50,266 nt of DNA, from assembly GCA_028275365.1 (NCBI GenBank), contig JAPWUU010000007.1, forward strand, positions 1-50,266, in the 5' to 3' direction. The notes beneath the pieces were generated by a model. It saw only the letters and a list, made by a program, of their open reading frames with translations, was not told the DNA's origin and made no database searches. Below, piece after piece: positions 32,957 to 44,102 of this stretch; position 1 is the stretch's first letter; each line of letters begins with the position of its first letter. The translations under genes and the position numbers were made by a program. Source of the DNA: Candidatus Caldatribacterium sp. Lineage in GTDB: Bacteria; Atribacterota; Atribacteria; Atribacterales; Caldatribacteriaceae.

Positions 32957-35109
32957 CGAGAGGAAAACACTCCTCCTCTCTTCACGCTCTGCACGTTGGC
33001 GACCTTGCGGATTTCCTTGAAAACCTCTTCGAGCTCCTCGCGGTTTCTCACTTCCACCACAAGGTGGATGCGAGCTTCATCCGCCACGGTGTGCGCCCGA
33101 ACGGCCTTAATTTCCACCTGGCAGTTCGAGATGGCCCCTGAGACATCCGCCAGAAGCTTCGGCCGGTCAAGAGCCTCAACGACAATCCCGGTGTGGAACC
33201 GGCCTTCGATGTCTTCCACCCACTCGGCACTGAGGAAACGGTTCGTGTCCTGGGCCAAAGCGGCAAGATTCGAACAGTCGCGCCGGTGCACCGTGATGCC
33301 CTTTCCCTGGGTAACGAAGGCCACAATGTCATCCCCCGGGATAGGGGCGCAGCACCGCGCCAGACGCACCACGAGATTCGACTCTCCCTGGACGATGACG
33401 CTCTCCTCTTCCCGAAAAGGACGGGAGATTCCGGCCTTTTTCCTCTCCTGGAAACGGCGGCGAATGGCGTAGGGGATGATCTTGTTCACCACGTACCGGG
33501 CGCTGTAGCGCCCCTCTCCGATAGCCACGTATAGGTCCTCGATGTCCTTGAGGCGTTCCCGCTCCAGAAAGGCATTGAGATTTTCGGTGACCTTGAAGTT
33601 CTCCTCGGGTGTCAGGGAGTACTTCTCCATCTCCCGGACGAAGAGCTCCCGACCCTTTTCCCGGTTCATCTCCTGGTTCTTCTTGCGGAGGAACGCCCGG
33701 ATCTTGCTCCGAGCCGCAGGCGTTTTTGCAATTTTCAGCCAGTCGGCACTGGGTCCTGAAGAAGAACGGGAGGTAATGATTTCCACGATATCCCCGCTTT
33801 GTAACTCGTAATCCAGGGGAACCATCTTCTTGTTGACCCGTGCCCCCACGCAGGTGTTGCCCACCTCGGTGTGGATGAGGTAGGCAAAATCGATGGGTGT
33901 GGACCCTTTGGGGAGCTTCTTGAGGTCACCCTTTGGAGTAAAAACGTAAACCTCGTCGTCGAAGAGACTGATTTTCAGACTCTCCATGAACTCCCGGGTG
34001 CTCCTCAAATCCTGTTGCCACTCGAGAATCTGCCGGAGCCAGGCCATCCGCTCGTCAAAACCGTTGTCTGCCTCTTGGGTTTTCCCCTCCTTGTACTTCC
34101 AGTGTGCTGCAATGCCGTATTCCGCAACCTGGTGCATGTCCCAGGTACGAATCTGCACCTCCATGGGGAGCCCTTTGGGACCGATGACGGTGGTGTGAAG
34201 GGACTGGTACATATTGGACTTCGGGACGGCGATGTAGTCCTTAAAGCGGCCTTCGATGGGGTTCCAGAGGGAATGAACGATGCCCAAAACGGTGTAGCAC
34301 TCTTCCACGGTTCGCACGATCACCCGCAGGGCGATGAGGTCTGGAAGGTCCTCAAGGTTCAGATTCTGGCGGCGGAGCTTGTTGTAGATGCTGTAGATGT
34401 GCTTGAAGCGGCTCTGGATTTCCCCCTCGATACCCGCGCGCTTGAGGCGTTCGGCAATCTGCCTTTTTGCCTCCTCAATCTGCGCCTCCCGTTCCGCCTT
34501 CAGCCGCTCCACTCCACGCTGGATGGCGCAGTACGCCTCCGGGTCGAGGAAAAAGAGGGAGAGATTCTCGAGCTCCACCTGCATGGCGTACATCCCCAGG
34601 CGATGGGCAATAGGAGCAAAGATTTCCAGGGTTTCCCGGGCGATTTCCTCCTTTTTTTGCCGGTTCTGGTACTTGAGAGTCCGCATGTTGTGGAGGCGGT
34701 CAGCGAGCTTAATAATGATCACCCGTACGTCCTCAGCCATGGCCACAAAGAGTCGCCGGTAGTTCTCCACCTGGGTCTCCTCTTTCGAGGTGTACGAAAA
34801 CCCCACGTTGAGCTTGGTGACTCCCCGGACCAGGCGCGCAACTTCATCCCCGAATTCTCTCTGCAGGACTTCCTCCGTAACATCGCTGTCCTCGAGGACA
34901 TCATGGAGCAGGGCTGCCGCAATGGTCACCTCATCCATCCGGAGATCTGCCACGATGTGGGCCACCGCAAGAGGGTGGACAAAAAAGGGCTCACCCGAAA
35001 GCCGCACCTGGCCCTCGTGGGCCCTGAAGGCAAAATGGTACGCCCGCTCCACAAGGTCACGGTCGAATTCGGGGTGGTATGAGGCAATTCGCTCAAAAAG
35101 CGTCGTCAG
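32953..35109 (-). CDS. rel: (p)ppGpp synthetase/hydrolase, Rel family
   Basis: Bifunctional stringent-response enzyme, 718 aa if started at CTG 35109. HD hydrolase domain ([26 protein letters not shown]), synthetase domain ([42 protein letters not shown]), TGS ([24 protein letters not shown]), a Cys-Cys zinc-finger region ([13 protein letters not shown]) and a C-terminal ACT domain. RFKD in the synthetase matches bifunctional Rel/SpoT enzymes; synthesis-only RelA has an acidic version. The first ATG/GTG/TTG in frame, GTG 35052, would delete the conserved [16 protein letters not shown] helix and has no ribosome site, whereas AGGAG lies 9 nt before the CTG. Located between apt and dtd. Confidence 0.93.
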   Translation of the reverse strand: MTTLFERIASYHPEFDRDLVERAYHFAFRAHEGQVRLSGEPFFVHPLAVAHIVADLRMDEVTIAAALLHDVLEDSDVTEEVLQREFGDEVARLVRGVTKLNVGFSYTSKEETQVENYRRLFVAMAEDVRVIIIKLADRLHNMRTLKYQNRQKKEEIARETLEIFAPIAHRLGMYAMQVELENLSLFFLDPEAYCAIQRGVERLKAEREAQIEEAKRQIAERLKRAGIEGEIQSRFKHIYSIYNKLRRQNLNLEDLPDLIALRVIVRTVEECYTVLGIVHSLWNPIEGRFKDYIAVPKSNMYQSLHTTVIGPKGLPMEVQIRTWDMHQVAEYGIAAHWKYKEGKTQEADNGFDERMAWLRQILEWQQDLRSTREFMESLKISLFDDEVYVFTPKGDLKKLPKGSTPIDFAYLIHTEVGNTCVGARVNKKMVPLDYELQSGDIVEIITSRSSSGPSADWLKIAKTPAARSKIRAFLRKKNQEMNREKGRELFVREMEKYSLTPEENFKVTENLNAFLERERLKDIEDLYVAIGEGRYSARYVVNKIIPYAIRRRFQERKKAGISRPFREEESVIVQGESNLVVRLARCCAPIPGDDIVAFVTQGKGITVHRRDCSNLAALAQDTNRFLSAEWVEDIEGRFHTGIVVEALDRPKLLADVSGAISNCQVEIKAVRAHTVADEARIHLVVEVRNREELEEVFKEIRKVANVQSVKRGGVFSSR

Positions 35110-35152
35110 ACTTTCCTTCTCCTCTACCCCACCTGGGCCATCGTCTCCACCC

Positions 35153-35665
35153 CTACAGCCGCACCAGGGAAACCACGGGGTACTGTTTCAGCCGTTCCCT
35201 CCCGCGCAGGGATTCAAGCTCTATAACAAAACCAATCCCCACGATATTTCCTCCGAGTTCTTCCACCATCTCGCACACCGCCTTTGTGGTTCCCCCTGTG
35301 GCCAGAAGATCATCAACCACAACCACCCGCTGCCCTGCTTCAATGGCATCCCGGTGGATTTCAAGCGTCGCTGAACCGTACTCAAGCTCATAGGTCTTGG
35401 CAAGCGTTGCCGCAGGGAGTTTTCCCTTTTTCCGCACCGGCACAAAACCACATCCCAGAATATAGGCCACCGGCGCCCCGATGATGAAACCCCGGGCTTC
35501 AATCCCAACCACAAGATCCGGATTCATGGTCCGCAAAGCCTCTGCCAGGCGGTCGATAGCCTCGCGGAAGGCTTCCCTGTCCTTCAGGAGAGTCGTGATG
35601 TCCTTGAACTGAATCCCGCGAGTGGGAAAATCAGGGATGTTCCGGATGTACTGAGCAAGGTCCAC
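35153..35665 (-). CDS. apt: adenine phosphoribosyltransferase
   Basis: 170-aa purine-salvage enzyme forming AMP from adenine and [33 protein letters not shown] matches the Bacillus Apt N-terminus, which supports GTG 35665 with AGGAGG 12 nt upstream; GTG 35686 would add seven residues and overlaps the recJ stop. Other motifs: [24 protein letters not shown] and the PRPP loop [13 protein letters not shown]. The recJ-apt-rel order is widespread. Confidence 0.95.
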   Translation of the reverse strand: MDLAQYIRNIPDFPTRGIQFKDITTLLKDREAFREAIDRLAEALRTMNPDLVVGIEARGFIIGAPVAYILGCGFVPVRKKGKLPAATLAKTYELEYGSATLEIHRDAIEAGQRVVVVDDLLATGGTTKAVCEMVEELGGNIVGIGFVIELESLRGRERLKQYPVVSLVRL

Positions 35666-35682
35666 GGCACCAGTCAACCTCC

Positions 35683-37377
35683 TCACTTTTTGATTCGCCA
35701 GTCCTGCACCTTGAGATACGGAGAACGCAGGGCGTTCACGTCAACCTCGAAAGCAAGATCCACGAGCGAGCTCTCGAAGAGCTCTCCCGCCCGTTCCTTT
35801 CCCCCAAAGACCACAGCCTCCTGCCACTCTTTTCCCTGTCGAACGAGGAAACGAAGGTGGTTGCCACCTTTCCCCCACGCCCAGCGCTCAACAAGCATCA
35901 CATTGAGCGTGGCAAAAAGCGGGCTGGGGTTCTTCTCGCCAAAGGGCTTGAGCTTTTCCCACAGCTCGAGAAACCTTCCGTCGATGTCGGCAAGCCCCAC
36001 CACCGCATCAACCACAAGGCCTCGGGAGAGCCTGAGAGACCGGACCCTCTCCCCAAAGCGTCTGTTGGCTTCTTTACGGAAATGGGGGATATTTTCCCTG
36101 GGGATTTTCAACCCCGCGGCCATTTCATGGCCCCCATAGCGCAGAAAAAGCGGCGCACAGGACTCCAGAATCTCAAGGAGACTCAGACCCTCCACACTCC
36201 GCCCTGATCCAACCGCTATATCCCCATGCACCCCGCAAACGAAAACCGGCCGCATGAAACGCTCACTCAGGCGGGAAGCCACAATCCCTAAAACACCGAT
36301 GTTCCAGTTCTCCCCGGAGAGAACGATAACCTCATCCTCCAGACACTCGAGCTTCGTTTCGTCCTGGAAAATCTCCTCAAGAATCCGGTCCTCGTCCCTC
36401 TGGCGCTTCGTGTTCAAGCGGTTTAGGCACTGGGCGTACTCCAGAGCCTTCCCGTAATCATCGCAGAGCAAAAGCTCAAGCGCTACCTTCGGGTGCTCTA
36501 TTCTCCCTGCAGCGTTGATGCGCGGAGCAAGAAAGAAACTCACTGCTTCTGCATCCACGCCACGCCCTTCAAGGCCTGCAGCCTCAAGCAGAGCCTGCAC
36601 GGCCACAGAGGGACAGCGGTTCATGAGGTCCAGCCCGTACCTAGCAATGGCCCGGTTCTCCGAAAGCAAGGGCACGACATCGGCCACTGTCCCGAGGCAG
36701 GCAAGGTCAAGGAAGCCCTCCAGAGGATCCCGGGGAAAGCCCAGGAAAGCGGCGAGTGCCCGAACAAAAACGAGGGCAAGACCAGCACCCGAGAGCAAAG
36801 AAAGAGGCTTCTGCGTCCCGAGGTCAAAGGTGCTCACAATGGCATCGGCCTCGGGGAGAGACGAGGGTTCCGGAAGGTGGTGGTCGAGAATCACAAGCCG
36901 AACACCATGTTTTCTGAGCACCTTTGCGCCGTCTCTATCGCGAATCCCGCAGTCCACCGTCACCACAAGGTGGGGTTTTCGGACAAGAACCTGAAGCGCC
37001 GCTTTTTCCGTGAGCCCATAGCCTTCAACGAAGCGGCTGGGGATGTAGACCTCAATGTTTTTGGAGAACTCCCGAAGAAAACGAACCAGGATGGCCGAAG
37101 CAGTGAGTCCATCGACGTCGTAATCCCCAAAGACCAGGATACGCCAGTCTTCCCTCAGCGCCCGCCCAAAAAGCGCAAGAGCCTGAGCCATCCCGGGAAG
37201 CCTCTCAAGCCCCTCAAGCGACTTCAGAGAGGGGGAAAGGAAATCCCTCCCGGATTCAGGGGTGGTGATTCCCCGGTTGAGGAGAATGCGGGCAAAAACA
37301 GGAGGAAGCCCCAGGTTGTCAACGAGGCGCTGGAGATATGCCTCGTTGACCTTCCGGATTTGCCAGCGTTTCCCCAA
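35683..37377 (-). CDS. recJ: single-stranded-DNA-specific exonuclease RecJ
   Basis: 564-aa DHH-family 5'-3' exonuclease. Motifs: [37 protein letters not shown] (DHH), [13 protein letters not shown], and the DHHA1 region with [13 protein letters not shown] and an OB-like C-terminal part. TTG 37377 is chosen because GGAGG lies 8 nt upstream and [14 protein letters not shown] resembles family starts. Five nt after the secF stop. Confidence 0.95.
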   Translation of the reverse strand: MGKRWQIRKVNEAYLQRLVDNLGLPPVFARILLNRGITTPESGRDFLSPSLKSLEGLERLPGMAQALALFGRALREDWRILVFGDYDVDGLTASAILVRFLREFSKNIEVYIPSRFVEGYGLTEKAALQVLVRKPHLVVTVDCGIRDRDGAKVLRKHGVRLVILDHHLPEPSSLPEADAIVSTFDLGTQKPLSLLSGAGLALVFVRALAAFLGFPRDPLEGFLDLACLGTVADVVPLLSENRAIARYGLDLMNRCPSVAVQALLEAAGLEGRGVDAEAVSFFLAPRINAAGRIEHPKVALELLLCDDYGKALEYAQCLNRLNTKRQRDEDRILEEIFQDETKLECLEDEVIVLSGENWNIGVLGIVASRLSERFMRPVFVCGVHGDIAVGSGRSVEGLSLLEILESCAPLFLRYGGHEMAAGLKIPRENIPHFRKEANRRFGERVRSLRLSRGLVVDAVVGLADIDGRFLELWEKLKPFGEKNPSPLFATLNVMLVERWAWGKGGNHLRFLVRQGKEWQEAVVFGGKERAGELFESSLVDLAFEVDVNALRSPYLKVQDWRIKK

Positions 37378-37382
37378 ATACC

Positions 37383-38264
37383 CTACCTCCGACGAGGGCT
37401 TCGCTTCTCCCAGTCGACCCACAGAGCGCTCACCACGAAAATCGAGGAATAGGTCCCCACCACAAGCCCCACGAGAATCGCCAGGGCAAAGTCCTGGAGC
37501 ATCTTCCCACCGAAAAAGTACAGGGCGAGAACGGGAAGCGCGGTGGTCAGGGAGGTGTTGATGGTCCGGGACAGGGTTTCGCTTACGCTCCGGTTGACGA
37601 TGTCTTCGAGCTCCTCACCCTTCTTCCTCCCCACGAGATTCTCCCGAATCCGGTCCATGACCACGATGGAATCGTTGATGGAGTACCCAAGAATCGTCAG
37701 GACGGCGGCAAGGATGGGGATGGTGAACTCCTTCTGGAGCAGCGAGACCACCCCGATCACGGTGAGACCGTCATGGGCAAGGGCGAGGACGGAGGTCACT
37801 GCAGGACGGAATTCAAAGCGAAACGCCACGTACACGAGAATGCCCCCAATGGCCGCAAGAAGCGCCACAATACCCATGCGCCGGAGATCTGCCCCGACCG
37901 CCGGCCCAACATCCTCGACGCGGACAAGCTCGGCGGAACCGAATTTCTCCTTCAACAGCGAAAGGATGCGCTTCTGGTCCTCCTGGGAGAGCTTTGGCGT
38001 CCGGATGACCACCTCGGTCGGGGAAAACCGCTGGATGATGCTCTTTTCAAGGTTCATGGAACCAAGGACTCCACGAATTTCTTCGGTTGCAACTTCCCGA
38101 GAAAAGCGGAATTGCAAAAGTGTCCCCCCAGCGAAATCGACACCGTAATTCAGACCCCGGAGAGCAACGCTCCCAAGGCTCAACGCCATAAGAACCAAAG
38201 AGACAACATAAGCTGCTTTCCGAACCCCCATGAAGTTGATGTGTGTGGCACGAATGAATTCCAC
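37383..38264 (-). CDS. secF: protein translocase subunit SecF
   Basis: 293-aa inner-membrane protein with six helices that, with SecD, uses the proton gradient to assist SecYEG export. GLNYGVDFAGGTLLQFRFS, then VGADLRRMGIVALLAAIGGILVYVAFRFEFRPAV, AHDGLTVIGVVSL, YSINDSIVVMDRIRENL and RTINTSLTTALPVLALYFFGG. GTG start with GGGAGG upstream. Confidence 0.96.
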   Translation of the reverse strand: MEFIRATHINFMGVRKAAYVVSLVLMALSLGSVALRGLNYGVDFAGGTLLQFRFSREVATEEIRGVLGSMNLEKSIIQRFSPTEVVIRTPKLSQEDQKRILSLLKEKFGSAELVRVEDVGPAVGADLRRMGIVALLAAIGGILVYVAFRFEFRPAVTSVLALAHDGLTVIGVVSLLQKEFTIPILAAVLTILGYSINDSIVVMDRIRENLVGRKKGEELEDIVNRSVSETLSRTINTSLTTALPVLALYFFGGKMLQDFALAILVGLVVGTYSSIFVVSALWVDWEKRSPRRR

Positions 38265-38278
38265 CGGCGACCCTCCCC

Positions 38279-39466
38279 TCAGACGCGCATCTTCAGACGA
38301 TCCGCAAAAAGGTCCACAAAGACCCGGCTCACCCAGACCCCGGTGAACATGCTGCAGAGAATGCCAAGGCTTAAGGTCACCCCGAACCCCTTGATAGGCC
38401 CAGAACCTAAAGAGAAAAGGAGCACCGCTGCAATGAGCGTCGTAATGTTAGCGTCGAGAATGGTCCGGAAAGCCTTCTGGAACCCGGCGTCAATGGAGGC
38501 CCGCCAGGTTTTGCCCGAACGGTACTCTTCCTTGATGCGCTCGAAGATGAGCACGTTGGCGTCCACCGCCATCCCCACCGTCAGGACAAACCCAGCAATT
38601 CCCGGCAGCGTCAGCGTCGCCCGAAGGCCGATGAAGATCGCAAAGAAAAAGAGGATGAAACACAGAAGGGCCAGGTCCGCCAAAAGCCCGAAGGACCCAT
38701 AGTAGAGCACCATGAAGGCCAAAACCAAAATGACCCCGATGACCGCTGCCCGCAATCCTGCATTCACCGAGTCTCTCCCAAGCGTCGGCTCCACAGAGCG
38801 ATTTTCAATGACCTCGACCTTCACCGGAAGGGCACCGGCCCGAAGGAGAATGGCCAGGTTCTGGGCCTCTTCCAGGGTGAATCGCCCAGTGATCTGAGCC
38901 TCTCCCCCGAGAATGGGTTCCTGCACCACGGGGTTAGAGATGAGCTTCCCATCAAGGTAAATCCCAAGGGGCTTCCCCACATTGGCCGTGGTTGCCTGGG
39001 CGAAGAGCTTTGCTCCCTCGCTGTCGAAAGAAATGGCCACAACCGGCCGACCAAGACGATCGAACTGTACCTGCGCGTTCTTGAGATGGGCCCCGGTGAG
39101 GACCGTTTCTCCCCGCTCGTCTTTGAATTCCAGAAGCGCCGTTTTCCCGATAATCTCCACCGCCCGCTGGGGGTCGGTCACTCCGGGAAGCTGCACCAGG
39201 ACCCGCCGTTCTCCTTGGCGGGCGATGACGGGCTCAGCAACACCGAGCTGATCAATACGGTTGCGGATGATTTCCACCACCCTCCGCACCGCATCCTCAT
39301 CCACCGGGGCTTCAGGGGTGTCCACACATTCAAGGAGAATATGCGACCCTCCACGGAGGTCAAGCCCGAGGCGAATTCGTCCTCTCACCGGGAACACAAC
39401 GAGTACCGACAGGGCGATAAGCCCCAGAACGACAAGAAGTCTCCATGGAAGCAACCGCCGTCTCAT
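38279..39466 (-). CDS. secD: protein translocase subunit SecD
   Basis: 395-aa partner of SecF. N-terminal helix then GLDLRGGSHILLECVD, periplasmic P1 domain (VVEIIRNRIDQLGVAEPVI, LPGVTDPQRAVEIIG), followed by a six-helix core with GTVDANVLIFERIKEE-like AVDANVLIFERIKEEYRSG and ITTLIAAVLLFSLGSGPIKGFGVTL. The length is short compared with E. coli SecD, typical of Gram-positive/thermophile versions with a reduced periplasmic region. GGAGGG precedes the ATG. Confidence 0.96.
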   Translation of the reverse strand: MRRRLLPWRLLVVLGLIALSVLVVFPVRGRIRLGLDLRGGSHILLECVDTPEAPVDEDAVRRVVEIIRNRIDQLGVAEPVIARQGERRVLVQLPGVTDPQRAVEIIGKTALLEFKDERGETVLTGAHLKNAQVQFDRLGRPVVAISFDSEGAKLFAQATTANVGKPLGIYLDGKLISNPVVQEPILGGEAQITGRFTLEEAQNLAILLRAGALPVKVEVIENRSVEPTLGRDSVNAGLRAAVIGVILVLAFMVLYYGSFGLLADLALLCFILFFFAIFIGLRATLTLPGIAGFVLTVGMAVDANVLIFERIKEEYRSGKTWRASIDAGFQKAFRTILDANITTLIAAVLLFSLGSGPIKGFGVTLSLGILCSMFTGVWVSRVFVDLFADRLKMRV

Positions 39467-39488
39467 CCAGGACCCTCCTTCTATGTTC

Positions 39489-39830
39489 CTACTTCTTTGC
39501 TGCTATGGCTGTCTTCGAGAAGCGGATGCGAACGTCCTTGGCGACCTCAAGAACCACCTCGTCCTCGTCGACCTGGGTCACCACGCCATGGATGCCCCCG
39601 ATGGTGACAACCCGGTCCCCTTTCTTGAGGCTTTTCCAGAGTTCCTGCTGAGAGCGCTGTCTCTGCTGCTGAGGGCGGATGAGGAGGAAGTAGAAGATGG
39701 CGATGATGAAAATGAGAGGAAGGAGCTGGGCAAAGACGTTTGGTGCAGCCTGTTGCGGTGCCGGTGCAGGAGATGAAGCCACCTCCTGTGCAGCAAAGGC
39801 TACGGAAAACAGTACACTCACCTCTATCAC
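39489..39830 (-). CDS. yajC: preprotein translocase accessory subunit YajC
   Basis: About 113 aa: a Pro/Ala-rich start, one helix LLPLIFIIAIFYFLLIRPQQQRQR, then the cytoplasmic domain LKKGDRVVTIGGIHGVVTQVDEDEVVLEV. Start GTG 39830 or 39821; both have GGGG-type ribosome sites. Between tgt and secD, the usual order. Confidence 0.93.
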   Translation of the reverse strand: MIEVSVLFSVAFAAQEVASSPAPAPQQAAPNVFAQLLPLIFIIAIFYFLLIRPQQQRQRSQQELWKSLKKGDRVVTIGGIHGVVTQVDEDEVVLEVAKDVRIRFSKTAIAAKK

Positions 39831-39843
39831 CCCTTTGTCCCCT

Positions 39844-40974
<1,131 letters not shown>

Positions 40975-41997
40975 CTACAGAATGAGCATGGCGTCACCAA
41001 AGCTGTAAAAGCGGTACCGCTTTTCTATGGCCTTCTCATACGCCCGTTTCACAAAAGCCGTTCCCCCAAAAGCACAAATGAGGAGAAAAAGGGTCGAACG
41101 GGGGAGATGGAAGTTGGTGATGAGGGCGTCGACAACCTGGAAGGAAAACCCGGGGTAGATGAAGAGGTCCGTGGTCCCCGAGAAAGCTTCCATTGATCCA
41201 GTCTTCCGCGCCACGCTCTCCAGAGCCCGAACGGTGGTCGTCCCCACGGCCACCACACGTTTCCCTTCACTCTTGGCTTTCCGGATTTTCCGCGCGCTTT
41301 CTTCAGGCAGAGTAAACCACTCCTCGTGCATCTTGTGGTCCTCCACCTTCTCCGCCCTCACCGGCCTGAAGGTCCCAGGCCCAACGTGCAGGGTGAGCAT
41401 GACCTGTTCCACGCCCTTTTGCCGCAGCGTCTCAAGGAGCTCTTCCGTGAAGTGGAGCCCCGCAGTTGGCGCCGCCACGGAACCGGGAACCCGGGCATAC
41501 ACTGTCTGGTACGCCTCAAGGGGAATGTCCTTCCGCTTCACATAGGGAGGAGTTGGCGTGTGGCCAAAACGAGAGAGCACCGACTCGGTTTCCTCAGGAG
41601 GGAAAAGGGGGGTGAGATACCACCATTCCCTCCCCCGTTCCTCAACGCGAAAACGAAAGGCAGGATCTTCCACAAGGACAAGAATTTGACCGGGGCGAAG
41701 ACGTGAAGAGGAGAGCAGGCACTCCCAGCGTCCTTCTCGCTCGCCCAGAAAGAGAATTTCAACCCTACCCCCCGTGTCTTCTTTCCTAGCAAAGAGACGA
41801 GCCGGAAGGACCTTGGTGTCGTTGAACACCAGGACATCCCCTTCCTCGAGGTACTCGACAATGTCCCGGAATATCCGATGCTCAATGGTCTCGTCCTTTC
41901 TTCGGAGCACCATGAGGCGGCAGGCATCTCTGGGGAATACCGGTTCCTGGGCGATCAGTTCCTCGGGGAGGAAGAAGTCAAATTCCCGAAGGTCCAT
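40975..41997 (-). CDS. queA: S-adenosylmethionine:tRNA ribosyltransferase-isomerase
   Basis: 340-aa enzyme that adds the epoxycyclopentane ring to preQ1-tRNA. LREFDFFLPEELIAQEPVFPRDACRLMVL, GDVLVFNDTKVLPARLF, PTPPYVKR, VAAPTAGLHFT, TLHVGPGTFRPV, VAVGTTTVRALESVA, LITNFHLPRSTL. The start overlaps the spoIID stop in GTGATG. Confidence 0.96.
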   Translation of the reverse strand: MDLREFDFFLPEELIAQEPVFPRDACRLMVLRRKDETIEHRIFRDIVEYLEEGDVLVFNDTKVLPARLFARKEDTGGRVEILFLGEREGRWECLLSSSRLRPGQILVLVEDPAFRFRVEERGREWWYLTPLFPPEETESVLSRFGHTPTPPYVKRKDIPLEAYQTVYARVPGSVAAPTAGLHFTEELLETLRQKGVEQVMLTLHVGPGTFRPVRAEKVEDHKMHEEWFTLPEESARKIRKAKSEGKRVVAVGTTTVRALESVARKTGSMEAFSGTTDLFIYPGFSFQVVDALITNFHLPRSTLFLLICAFGGTAFVKRAYEKAIEKRYRFYSFGDAMLIL

Positions 41998-43337
41998 CAC
42001 CGGACAACCATCCTCCCCAGCTCACACCCGGGAAAGTAATGGCGGAGAATCTCGAGAAAGCTTGCTCCTTCTTTCGCCATGCCCACGGCACCCCACTGGG
42101 AGAGCCCTACACCATGGCCCCAGCCCCGGCCGGCAAACGTGAAAGCATCGGGAGCCTGCCATACTGGACGTTCCTTCGACTGGGTGTCCGGCAAAGAGGA
42201 GACTTCCCGAGCTCCCCTTTTCCGTTTCCGTTCCTCTTCCCGGAGTTTCAGGAAAGTAATGATGTCATCAAGGTTCCAGTCCTTTTCCATCCATGCTCTG
42301 TAATCGATGAGGCGTTCTCCTTCCGGGTCCTGAAAAGACACCCCCTCCGGAGGCTGTGCCGAAGCGGGTTTCCCAAAAAGGTCAAAGAAGGTGCTCGGGA
42401 GACGGTCCACCCCCAGGGCCTCCCGGAATTGGTTCCCGGAAAGCTCCACTTCCTCACGGTCAGTCCGCACAAGGACTGAGATTACCCGACCACTCCTCTC
42501 GCTTTTTCGACACTCAAGGTCCAGAACCTCCCCCTGGATGTATCCCCGCCTTTGCAAGGCTTCCGTGATTTCTCTGCGGCTTATCACCACCTGCCAAAAA
42601 GCGTGTGGTGTGTCCTTTTCCCAGGGCGAAGGGACCTCCACAAGGTAGGGGACGTCTTTCCCCCAGACATTCTTTGCGCTATCGGTGTATCCACCACTTT
42701 CTGAATGGAACACCACCGACGCCGGTTTCCCCTGGTACGTCACGATAATTCCCCGGGTCTTCTCCACGAGCGCATTGGTCCGCGGGTCCTCAGCAAAGAC
42801 ACCTCCATACCTCATGCAGTGCACGGTGGCGCAGAAATCGAATCCCTCCTCCCCGTGGCGCCCAAGGTTCCTGAGGGCATAGGTCCGGGCAACAACAAGA
42901 TACGCCTTCAGAGCTTCTTCAGGCCAGTTGGGACTCGCCTCAAGCTTCACCGTACCCTTCAGGTACTCCTCAAGGGGTAAAACGTTGATCACCTCGAGTT
43001 GCCCTCCTCGCTCCCGGAGCTCCAGACGCCCCCGGTACGGTCGATTTCCCAAAAAGACGAACCCCCCCCGGGAGAGAACGACAAAAGGAGTTCCAGTGAG
43101 GTTCTTCTCCCTCCAGAGGACAGCCCCATCCCCAGGGGAAAAGTGCAGGGTACGGCCAGGCAAAACGGCAAAGGTCCGCTGCTTGACGCGGACCTCAAGC
43201 CCTGAGGGAGAGGAAAGACATACCTCGTCCCTGGTGCGCAAAAGAAGAACCCGAACCTCAACGTCTTTTGCTCCCGCAACCCCCCAGAGCACCACCCCAA
43301 GGACAAGAACGATACAAAGAAGGGGAGCGCGCCGCAT
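41997..43337 (-). CDS. SpoIID/LytB-domain peptidoglycan-active protein
   Basis: 446-aa exported protein with signal peptide MRRAPLLCIVLVLGVVLWGVAGA. The SpoIID core follows: NVLPLEEYLKGTVKLEASPNWPEEALKAYLVVARTYAL (catalytic Glu region of the glycan-strand lytic transglycosylase), FDFCATVHCMRYGG, VVFHSESGGYTDSAKNVWG, and the C-terminal AGRGWGHGVGLSQWGAVGMAKEG. An insert between about residues 345 and 400 is charged and variable. Presence in a queuosine/ruv cluster is a common neighbourhood; it does not by itself indicate sporulation. Confidence 0.92.
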   Translation of the reverse strand: MRRAPLLCIVLVLGVVLWGVAGAKDVEVRVLLLRTRDEVCLSSPSGLEVRVKQRTFAVLPGRTLHFSPGDGAVLWREKNLTGTPFVVLSRGGFVFLGNRPYRGRLELRERGGQLEVINVLPLEEYLKGTVKLEASPNWPEEALKAYLVVARTYALRNLGRHGEEGFDFCATVHCMRYGGVFAEDPRTNALVEKTRGIIVTYQGKPASVVFHSESGGYTDSAKNVWGKDVPYLVEVPSPWEKDTPHAFWQVVISRREITEALQRRGYIQGEVLDLECRKSERSGRVISVLVRTDREEVELSGNQFREALGVDRLPSTFFDLFGKPASAQPPEGVSFQDPEGERLIDYRAWMEKDWNLDDIITFLKLREEERKRKRGAREVSSLPDTQSKERPVWQAPDAFTFAGRGWGHGVGLSQWGAVGMAKEGASFLEILRHYFPGCELGRMVVR

Positions 43338-43338
43338 C

Positions 43339-43569
43339 TTACCGCCTCAGAACCAAGGTGAGAATGAGCGTCAGAAGGAGGCTGAGGAGAAGCGACGTCA
43401 TTAAGGGGAAGTAGAAAACGACATTCCCCCGCCGGTACACGATGTCCCCCGGAAGGCGCCCAAGGCGGCTCAGACCCGGGATGTGGGGAAGGACAAGGAG
43501 GAAAAGACCGACAAGCACAAAAATACACCCTATGATGATGAAGACCTTTGCCCAGTAAGAGATTTCCAT
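43339..43569 (-). CDS. DUF2905-family small membrane protein
   Basis: 76 aa with two helices, VFIIIGCIFVLVGLFLLVL and a C-terminal LMTSLLLSLLLTLILTLVL, joined by LGRLPGDIVYRRGNVVFYFP, the DUF2905 signature. Function unknown; it often accompanies ruv and que genes. Its start lies 40 nt inside queH and its stop 1 nt before spoIID. Confidence 0.9.
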   Translation of the reverse strand: MEISYWAKVFIIIGCIFVLVGLFLLVLPHIPGLSRLGRLPGDIVYRRGNVVFYFPLMTSLLLSLLLTLILTLVLRR

Positions 43570-44102
43570 ATCCTCTTTTTCACCCCTTCCCAGAGACTGA
43601 AAACGCAGCCACAGTATTTCTGGCGGTACAGTCCAAGTGCTCTGCTCATCTGGACGCTTTCAGCAAAACCACTCCGGAGGTCAGCACCCACGAAGGGAAT
43701 ACCCACTTCCTCCCCAACCCGTTCCCCGCAACGCAAAATCGCAGCCACATCCTGATACGGACTTATGGTCAGCGTCGTGCTGAAGGCCGAGAAATGCTGC
43801 TCTCTTGCCCAGGCAGCTACTCTCCGCAGACGGAGTTCATAGCACAGAGAACAGCGTTTTTCAAGGACCTCAGAGAGCGCAAAGAACTCCCGGGGATCGT
43901 ACGGGAAGGGGACGAACAGGATTCCCTGGGTTTTTCGAAGATGCTCTTCAAGCGCTGTTCGGCGCCGCTCGTACTCCTCAAAGGGATGGATATTAGGGTT
44001 GTAGAAAACGTTGACCACTACGAAATCTCTCTCCTGGAAAAACCGATTGACGTAGGTGGCACAGGGAGCACAGCAGGTATGGAGGGCCAGCTTACCCTTC
44101 AT
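43530..44102 (-). CDS. queH: epoxyqueuosine reductase QueH
   Basis: 190-aa DUF208 enzyme for the last queuosine step, a non-homologous alternative to cobalamin-dependent QueG. Cluster and metal cysteines: HTCCAPCATY near the N-terminus, CSLCYELRL at about 80 and YCGC at about 165. With queA and tgt it gives a near-complete epoxyQ-to-Q end of the pathway in one operon. Starts 11 nt inside ruvB. Confidence 0.95.
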   Translation of the reverse strand: MKGKLALHTCCAPCATYVNRFFQERDFVVVNVFYNPNIHPFEEYERRRTALEEHLRKTQGILFVPFPYDPREFFALSEVLEKRCSLCYELRLRRVAAWAREQHFSAFSTTLTISPYQDVAAILRCGERVGEEVGIPFVGADLRSGFAESVQMSRALGLYRQKYCGCVFSLWEGVKKRIWKSLTGQRSSSS

